NCBI GenBank assembly: GCA_903813345.2
Contig: CAIIXF020000001.1
Coordinates: 61,182,270-61,246,269 of the forward strand
Direction: 5' to 3'
From: Owenia fusiformis
Taxonomy: Eukaryota > Annelida > Polychaeta > Sabellida > Oweniidae
DNA: 64,000 bases
Part shown: one piece after another, positions 38,701 to 47,700 of the stretch
Layout: the number at the start of each line of letters is the position of its first letter
Position numbering within the stretch: position 1 is the first letter of the stretch
The notes under the pieces: model-generated
Database searches by the model: none
What the model was told of the DNA's origin: nothing
Seen by the model: the letters and a program-made list of their open reading frames with translations, nothing else
Program-made: the position numbers and the translations under genes

Positions 38701-41700
38701 TACTGATGATATATACAATAAATACTATGATGTTATATAATGGTTGATTCCGTATATCGTGTTTATACTCAAGTGAGTATATGATATATGCACGAGTGAC
38801 TGAAGGGAACAAGTGCATATATCATATACTCACGAGAGTATAACGATATACAGAATCAACCATTATATGATCTTATTATCCCACCCTAATCATTAATCAA
38901 TAAAAGGTTAATTTAAATTCAGCAGTTGTATATCAAGTCGAAGAGTTGTATACGCTGCCCAGGAGTTGTATATCATTCTCAAGAGTTGTATTATAACGAT
39001 GAGTGTTGGTTTTACATTGCAGTTATACAATGCTATAATACAATCATATAAAGCACTTAGGGTGGGATAAAATATAATATATATACAATATATCCAATAC
39101 ACTTATGATATTTTAGAAAGAACTGCATAATTACCCAGCAGAAACAGGAATATTGTCATCATTATTTATGACTAGAAAATCTGACAATGTGACAACTCAT
39201 TTCAAATCATTAATTGATGAGGCAAATCTGTGATGATTTTTGAGCCAATCAAAAGACACTTTAGAAAATGTTAATGGTCATGTGATTATATAGAATATTA
39301 TACATCAAATGCAATATGGGAGATAATGGGGAGATAATCAATAGGTTAGGGGGGTAGGGTGGAGTGCAGGATGGGCAAGTTGAACCAAAAGGGGAGAATC
39401 ATTCAGTGAGAATCTAGGAAGATTAATGCTTTGTTTTATGATTTCAGCAACAGAAAAAACAGTGGAACTCCGTTCAAGAGACTTTCCCGGGTATCTACTG
39501 AAGCCAGATGCAGATAACAAGGTTTGGCTTGTTCAACACACAAATGATGACTCTGGGTTATGGACAATGCAATCACCAGGACTCAATCTTGAACCTAACA
39601 CTGTATCTCTCGAGTACAAGGCTAAACCTGGCTATTTTTTAAAGAGTAAATTCGATAACGAAGTTATCATACAGACAGCAACTTTGGCAGGTAGCTCCTT
39701 TGAAAAGACTGCATCGTGGATATTGCTTAAAGATGAATATTTTCCGAGGTCTTTCACTCTGCAAACAGGAGACACAGAATCTGTAAAACTCTTACGTCAT
39801 AATGGTTTTCAGGCAGGATTAAGCAATGATGATGGCACAGTGAGTTTCAAAAATGCTGCCAGCTTCTACCTAGGTAATATTATGCTTAAGATTTCCATTC
39901 CCACACTCGGTTCGGCTTAATTAATACATGTAATTAAACATCTCTCTTTGTGGATGAAGTTTGAGAGGGGGTGGGGTAAAATGCTATACGATGACAGACA
40001 TTGATTTTTAGTTTCCTGGGGTTTTGTTTTCTGTAATCTTGTGTCACGCTTTTATTATACATAGCTATGGTCCATTTTTCATTATCTGAACGTATGATGT
40101 TTTACTGTGCAATCACTATCATTAGGGGTTTATGAAGTGATTTAGCTTGGTTGCCACAAAATCAACTTTGGGGAAAAATTAACTAGAAGGAGTTGTAAAT
40201 CCCACCGAACAAAACACATTTTGATAATTAGTGGCCATCTTGAAAATCCCTTGAACAGAGCATATCAATTACTCAGATGCGAGTTGGTAGTTACCAGTTT
40301 CGCCACCAGGTGGCTGATTCGGGGGAAATAACATGGCAAGGTATTACAAAATTCCCTTAAACTTGAATATTCATCAGTTTTAATGGTTCAGTTTTCATAT
40401 TACCCTAATGTATCTGATAGTTATACAAATCAAAATATGTCCAGTAAAAGAAAATTTTATCTGCCCAACACAAGAAAAGATATTTCCATTTTTGTGATTT
40501 TACAACATGGGGGCTATGGGGAATCTCCCCGACCTAGAAGTCGCATTTTCAAAGAAAATTAAATTTTCAAAGTTGATAAACTCTTTTTAAAATCATATTT
40601 CTAGATGTAATTTTACATGTAGATTCCAAATATGACATCAGCTTGACTTAATTTTGAATTTTTAATGACGTAAATCAAGATTATTTCTACTCGCATCTAG
40701 GCTATTTCTAATATTTAAACCAATACTTTCTCGAACAGGGCTACTATGTCCCTAGGCATCAGCATATGAAATTTGAACCAAATCCATTTACTGTTATTTG
40801 AGTTATGAAAGATTGCGTTTTTTGGGGGAAAAGTGGCGCCCATTTTGAAATTCAGATGCCATCTTGAAAATTGATTCTTGAACAACAGTGTCCCTTGGCT
40901 TCAGCATATAAAAATTTGAACTAAATCCATTCACTGTTTTTTTCGTTTTTAACGAAAAAACGACGGCCATTTTGAAATTCAGCCGCCATGTTGAAAATGT
41001 TTTCTCAAACACAGCAACTGTGTCACTAGGCATCAGCATATAAAATTCGGATGAAATCTGGTTACTAGTATTTGAGTTATTAAAGATTACCTTTTCTTGC
41101 GAAAAATGGCGCCAATTTTGAAAATCAGCAGCCATCTTGAAAATCTCCTCTTGAATAAAAGGTCCTTTGTTCCTAGGCATCAGCATATAAAATTGGAACC
41201 AAATCCGTCCACTAGTAATTGAGTTATCATAGATTACATTTTTTGCAATTGTCTTTTTGATATATGCGAACGGCTTTCCTATATCCCCCTCGAACTTCAT
41301 TCGGTGGGATAAATATGCAACTACAAATGTACATGTATATGTTTCCCCATTGTGACATACATGATGGTATCCTGTTGCTAAGTCATAGTCAACCACATGT
41401 TAAGCCAATGCACCTTTGCTGAAATCCTCATTTTCTCAAAACAACTCAGGTTGATGGACCCTCAACAAGTAGATTCATGTTGGTGACTCTTGTTTGAATC
41501 TGTTTTCAATAGAAGAATAGAGGTTCTTAAACAGGATGTGTGGCTTGCTTTTAAGAACTTTATGTTGGTACTTAATATTTCAATAATGGACTCCCTAATT
41601 AGCCAATGTAATTTTTTCGATGAACAAACTTTTTTGATAACCCAATTAAATCACTTCATAAAACCCTTATTATCATAAATCAACCATAAAACATTGTTCT

Positions 41701-44700
41701 TTTAATAATTCAAACATTCACTATAGGATGTATGGGGGTGACAAATGGACAAATATAGTTATGTATCTATATAGCAAACAAGCTATGCTGAATCATGCAA
41801 GTGAACTATTTGATTTTGTGATTTTGCAGTTGCTCAGGGCTATCACATTCACACAATGGGGGGCCCAGTGCAAGTATATGACTCAGCTGGGGGTTTGAGT
41901 TATATGAATATTTATACAGATCTGCGTTTTGAGGCACATGGAGAGGTTCTTGTTTGGAGATACCGTGCTAGAAACACAAACACATTCTGGGCAGATGTTT
42001 GGAGACCCTTGCTTACTGGTGGGTATAAGCTCATCGGAAAAAATCGGATTGATCCACCAGGCAGTGGTAAGTATCAAACTGGAGAGAAAATATAGCACTT
42101 TTAAAAAACACTGCATGTACCCTGTAGTCTAGTGGTGTCAATTAACTGCTTGAGCATTAACCGGTTAACCGGGTGTTTTTACCGGTTAAAGTCGGTTAAC
42201 CGGCGGGAAATTTGAACTGATAATTCCAAATGAAATCTTCATCTTCGATCTTGAAAGTTAAAAAAAATTGGAAAAATGATATATCGGCGTTTATTTTTTA
42301 CGTTCGTCAAGCTTTACTCTATTCATACACTACCTGACAACCGGTACCTCTAAATTACTTACCACATTGGTTTACCCTTGGAATCTCCACGAACGCACCG
42401 AAACAACGAGAATTGCAGCTGATTAGTCTTTATTTTAATTTCAATTTTCTCACTACCCAAGCGAGGCTTTGATCTTTGACATTTTGGCGACGTTGATAGA
42501 CAACAATAACAAAACTGACGAATTAAAAAATGCATGTAATTTATTTATGAAATTGTTTTGCAATATGTAAAATTAAAGGAATTATCTGGCCTATGAGTTG
42601 ATTACACATGGCTGACACTTGAAAAACAAACAGATTAACATGCAAAGTAAGGGGTTAAAGTTGCTAATTGGATGTTTGTAAGGAGTTACCGGACTTATGA
42701 TATGTATGAGTAGCTTACGTGAAACTGACACTTTAAAACCAAACAGATTAGCATGCATCAAAGCGCGGGAAATAACTTACAGAATTATACACGGTCAACT
42801 AACCACCGATAAAAACGCAGACCGGTCAACGCATTATCGGCGGTTAACCGGTTAACCGGTTAATACTTGACACCTCTGCTGTAGTCTATTAGGTAAAATT
42901 TGTATATCCACCAAACCTCTGTAATCTGAACACCTTTCAATATTATGATCAATCGGTGCCAATGTTTTTAGCTCCCATTGAAATATTAAAAGAACTTGAA
43001 ATGTGAACACCCACTAATATAAATGCTTCTGACCAGTTCAGACAGCATTTGAATGAGAGGTTTTACTTTATATTATTCTATCTATACAAATACAAATCAC
43101 ATCCACATAAAACCTGTAACAATTAACAGTCTGTGACATAAACAAACTTGAAACTTTAGAAAATTATGATACATTAAACCTGTATTAGTGAACACATCTC
43201 ACTTACTGTCAATTTCTGGACAACTTTTAAAATTTGATATATATATATGTATATTGGCCTATTTTCTAATTGCAAATATTACTGTTTTTAGGTTATCACT
43301 CTTATACTGTTCCTTTTCGTGAGACAATAATATTCCAACCTGGGGATGTAATAGGAATCCATACTGCTGGTCAATCAAATCTTGGATACGGATCAAGCTC
43401 AGATGGTATAAGTAAAGTTATATCTTTAGCCATGTATGACAGTGCATTACCAGTTGGGAAAACATTAAGCGCAGCTTCAATCTGTTGCAGGAAATTACCA
43501 CTGATGGCATATGGGCAACAAAGTAGGTCTAAGATATTATGTAAATCTCAAAATTTCATGTCCAAATTTTTCAAACACTTTTAGTAGAACATCCTACATA
43601 CTGCTGAACTGTGCTTATCAACTTAATTTATCAGCTGTGCTTTTTCTGGGCTAATTTATCTAACTGTACCAATACCATGCATGATATAAGAATGTTTTTA
43701 CTGTTCCAGTGGTGCCTATCTCATTCAACCCAAGACATGGTGAAGCAAGCCTCCTTGATATGAACAAAGTTGAAATCTTAGACGGCAACCTAAACACATG
43801 TGTTGATGTCAAAATAGGAACAACTCTGAAATTTGACGAAGACATTTCTGGTTACTCCGAGTACAACATCGTTGTCTACACGAGAGGTTCTCCAAACTGT
43901 CTCACCAATCACACAATGTATGTCTATGAAGAAGTAACAAGTCCCGGGGACTTCACTGGATCTTTCGAAACTTGCAATTATCTAGACTCGAAAGTTGTAC
44001 AAACAATGAGTGGTTTGGTAACTGGTTGCATATGGAGCTGTGGATGTGAAGCTAATATTTGTAGGAAAGGATATGTAGCAATTGTTACCAATGTAATACT
44101 CTGTGAGGTATACATTGAATATTAAAATTTTAGTTGAAGCTAAATGTTTGTTGCCAGACAATACAGTATGTATACAGTATGCCCAGTATGTTTGTAGAGA
44201 AATGTATTTGTTTTGACAAAGATAATTGTTGCAATTTTAATATTTTCCATCAATTATTCAAACTTCATTGCATTTTGCATTTATCTCATTTCAAAGATTG
44301 CATTGCCACGCACACAAGAGTCAACAGAGTAAGCCATAACACAGTCAGACAATATGAGACAAAGGAACTGAGGCAACATCTAAAATTCAATACATCTCAA
44401 TTTTGGATTTATGGGTACTTTTAATGTGTCTGAGACAATATTATAAATAGAATGAATTCAGGATTTTTTTATTTGTTAGTTGGAGGTACCACACAACCTC
44501 AAAAAATTTTATAATTCTAAGATACCATTTGGTGATTTCTTGGTACTTTTAAATTGTACAAGTATTGTATATATTGTATCAATTAAAAAAGAAACTTAAA
44601 ACCTTTTTTTAACATTTTTTCTGCATGCCATAGGGGTGTGCGGTCTTTCCACATCCTTTGCAACCCCCCCAAATCTAATGGGCCTGTATATACAATAAAT

Positions 44701-47700
44701 AAGAATATAAAATCATATTTCCTTGCTTCAAAAACACAATTCACACGTTTACTCACACCTGTATGTTAAATATTGTGGATATGATAAATTTTGTAGATAT
44801 GAATTTTATTCTAATCTTGCACCTATCTCAGTAAAACTTGTTAATATGAGCTGGATCATGAAGCCTGTCTACATGGTTAACTCATTACTTATTAATTTAC
44901 TTCAAATTATCTTTTCAATAGTTCTACTGAGCCTAACAACGGCAATAACAACAATTGTTCATATGGCTCTGTCTGTCTTGACTATGCATTGTATATTTTA
45001 GCAAATAATCAGATTTTAGATGTGGTTCAATGAAACGGTTGCACAATACGCCTCGTACAATGAGCCAAAGTATACAAAAAAATTAAGTAAAATGTTGAAA
45101 GATTTTAGTTGGGATTTAAAGATGACTCCTCTAGTCTTGTACTCTTGTAATTTTATTGATTTTTTGTAATAAATCATTTTGTTAAACTCAATGTTTCCCT
45201 TGGGATTTTTTCTCAAATTTGAGCAAAATACTCATTTTGTCCAAATTTTGCCTATTTACATGATTTTTCACATTTTCAAGACAATGCAGGTTTTCTTCAA
45301 AATCTCAATTGGGGGTAGCGGCCAACTGATTAATAAATGCTATGGAGATTACCGATATATTCTTTGTGTAACTGTAAGGTTTTATTCTTAACTACTTTAA
45401 TTTTGGGGAGTTCACGGATTGCATATAGAAGATGAAGATGTTCCATAATAAATGTATACAGTTAAACCTGTCTAATCCGAACACCCATGGGACCAGCCAA
45501 AAGCGTTCAAATTGGCAGGTGTTCAAATTTCGAGGATTTTGTTGGTCGGGGGGGGGGATTTTCATTGTTCAGTGCACTATATTGAACACTTAATACTAAG
45601 TCAGAAAACAATACATGTTGTTGTTGAGTTAATTCTACAATAGGCCTATAGCCTATATGCTATGTTTTATTTATATTTTGAACAATTTCATCATTTTAGT
45701 AAAAATAACTCTTATATTTTGGCAAAAACTTTGTAATACACTGTAAAAGTATATGATAGTCTCGTACGAAATCTTATGCTTATCAAATGGCTTATCCCAT
45801 ATTATGGTTATATAGCACTGCTTTACTTTTGCTTGAAAAAGTCCTTCATTGTTGTTTGTTTCTTGGGACTTATAGCATTAGCAATATTTGAGTAGATATC
45901 CTCTTCAAGTAAAAATAATTTTTCATGAGTTCATTCAAGATGATGTATAATCCTTCAAAATATCAAGGGCATTCAGGATGTCAGATGTATGCGAATATTA
46001 CGAAGTTGGATTTTTTCTCCTTCTCGTGATATAATCGTGTCTGCAAATGGCGTCTGTGTTGTCTTTATGATTATAAAACATTTACTGATTGAATCTAAAC
46101 TATCATAATAGACCCATGGGATATAAAACAGTTAAGACCTGTTCATAATCCAAATCAAAAACATCCAGTTAATTTACAATAAGGACAAACCAATTATCTC
46201 CCAGACTCTCACCTTTCTCTTAATCAAATCAAAAACATTCAGGTGATTTCCAATAATGATAAATCAATTATCTTCTTGATTCACACCTTTCTCTTAATCC
46301 AAAGATAAAACATTCAGTTGTTTTCTCATAGGATAAACCAATTAACTCCTGTATTCACACCTTTCCAAAACATCCTGCTGTTTTCCACAAATTAGGGATG
46401 TCACTGAGACTAAATAAGTTAATTAGGACAATTGGTTCTTTGATTGCATTTGTATATATGTAAAGATAAATAACAACTATAACATTGACTCAATATGTGG
46501 CTTTAATTGAAATGTCCAGACATTTGATTTCTGATAAAAATGTTCAGATTAGACAGGTCACTTTTTCAAATCTGGTTGTTCACTGTTCAAATTAGGAGGT
46601 GTTCAGATTTCAAGGTTTTTTTAACATGGGAGTCAATGGGAGGAAAAAATGGGACCGAAAAAAAGTGTTCAAATTGGAAGGTGTTTGGATTAGCCAGGTG
46701 TTCAGATATACAGGTTTTACTGTATGTATATATAAATATCTGTGTCTGTACTAATATGCCTAATTCAAGACTTAACCAAGTTTAGGGGTATTGTAAGTAG
46801 TAAATGTGGGAGAAGTAAATAGAAGATACTTTAACTGTATTTCCCAACTCAGATCTTGAAATGCCATCCAACATCTCCCACATTTACTACTTACAATACC
46901 CCTAATTTAGCCAGTTACACAGCATCTTATATCAAACATCATCTACATCATAAATGTATTCTTACTTGTTGAGTATCCCAGCCAGAGCAGGGTCATTCCC
47001 AGTCCTGGGGTCAGACAGGTTAGGAAGGTCATCGGGGTCACTAGGGTTGACGACTGCGTCTCCGATCACATTAATAGCCACTAGTCCCACCTGGTTGTAG
47101 AGGTTGTGCTTGTTGACGTGGTTTTTGTGGATGACCAGCTTCAGGAAGAGACCTACTGCATCTACATGGACAGACTTCAGTTCCCGAGCTTTAAAGCCAG
47201 TTTTTTCATTGCTGGACAATTCAATATAGCTGAAAATTGAATGGGTAAAAGTTTGTGTATTGATATACATGTAAATTGATCAGTATAATTTTAAATCCCA
47301 TCTATTTATGGAGCTGAAAAATTGACTTACATCACAATTTTTAATATTTTTCTTCAGCCCTAAGTAAGGGTAAGGGAAATATACAAATCTTGTGATAAAA
47401 ATTGTTCAGTATTTGTCAATCCTATCTTTTTTATTAACATGATCCCAGAAATCATGCAAACTACAATTCAACTCACCCTAGTCTTGTGTATCTGGCATGC
47501 TGCAAAGTAGGTGGTGTCCCATCAGGCACGTCTCCAACATAGAACTCTACCTTGGTGGCTACCAAAAATTGATGGGATAGAAGTTGCACCTTGCGCAGCC
47601 TGCTTCTGAAGTCAAGTTTCACTACTATGTCTTGTGGGTAAAGGCAAAATCTGAAAAAGGTTAAAATTCGAATAAACCTAGCTGTATTTTTGGACAAAGG

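Larger units (their letters stand above)
44126..46965. other. Rest of CEP104 intron 3, AT-rich
   Basis: After the AbfB gene this stretch holds two pogo-like MITE copies (45460-45545, 46525-46730) and a perfect inverted repeat (46782-46905). No further gene was recognised. Confidence 0.6.

Noticed and set aside
39426-39448. ATG codons at 39426/39438 as start of the AbfB protein
   Set aside because: They precede a good acceptor (TGATTTCAG) and would give no signal peptide; the upstream exon at 35528 supplies one in phase.
40803-41396. 197-codon minus-strand frame with FYMLMPRDT repeats
   Set aside because: It follows the roughly 140-bp tandem repeat with GGCCATTTTGAAATTC words common in non-coding repeats of such genomes.
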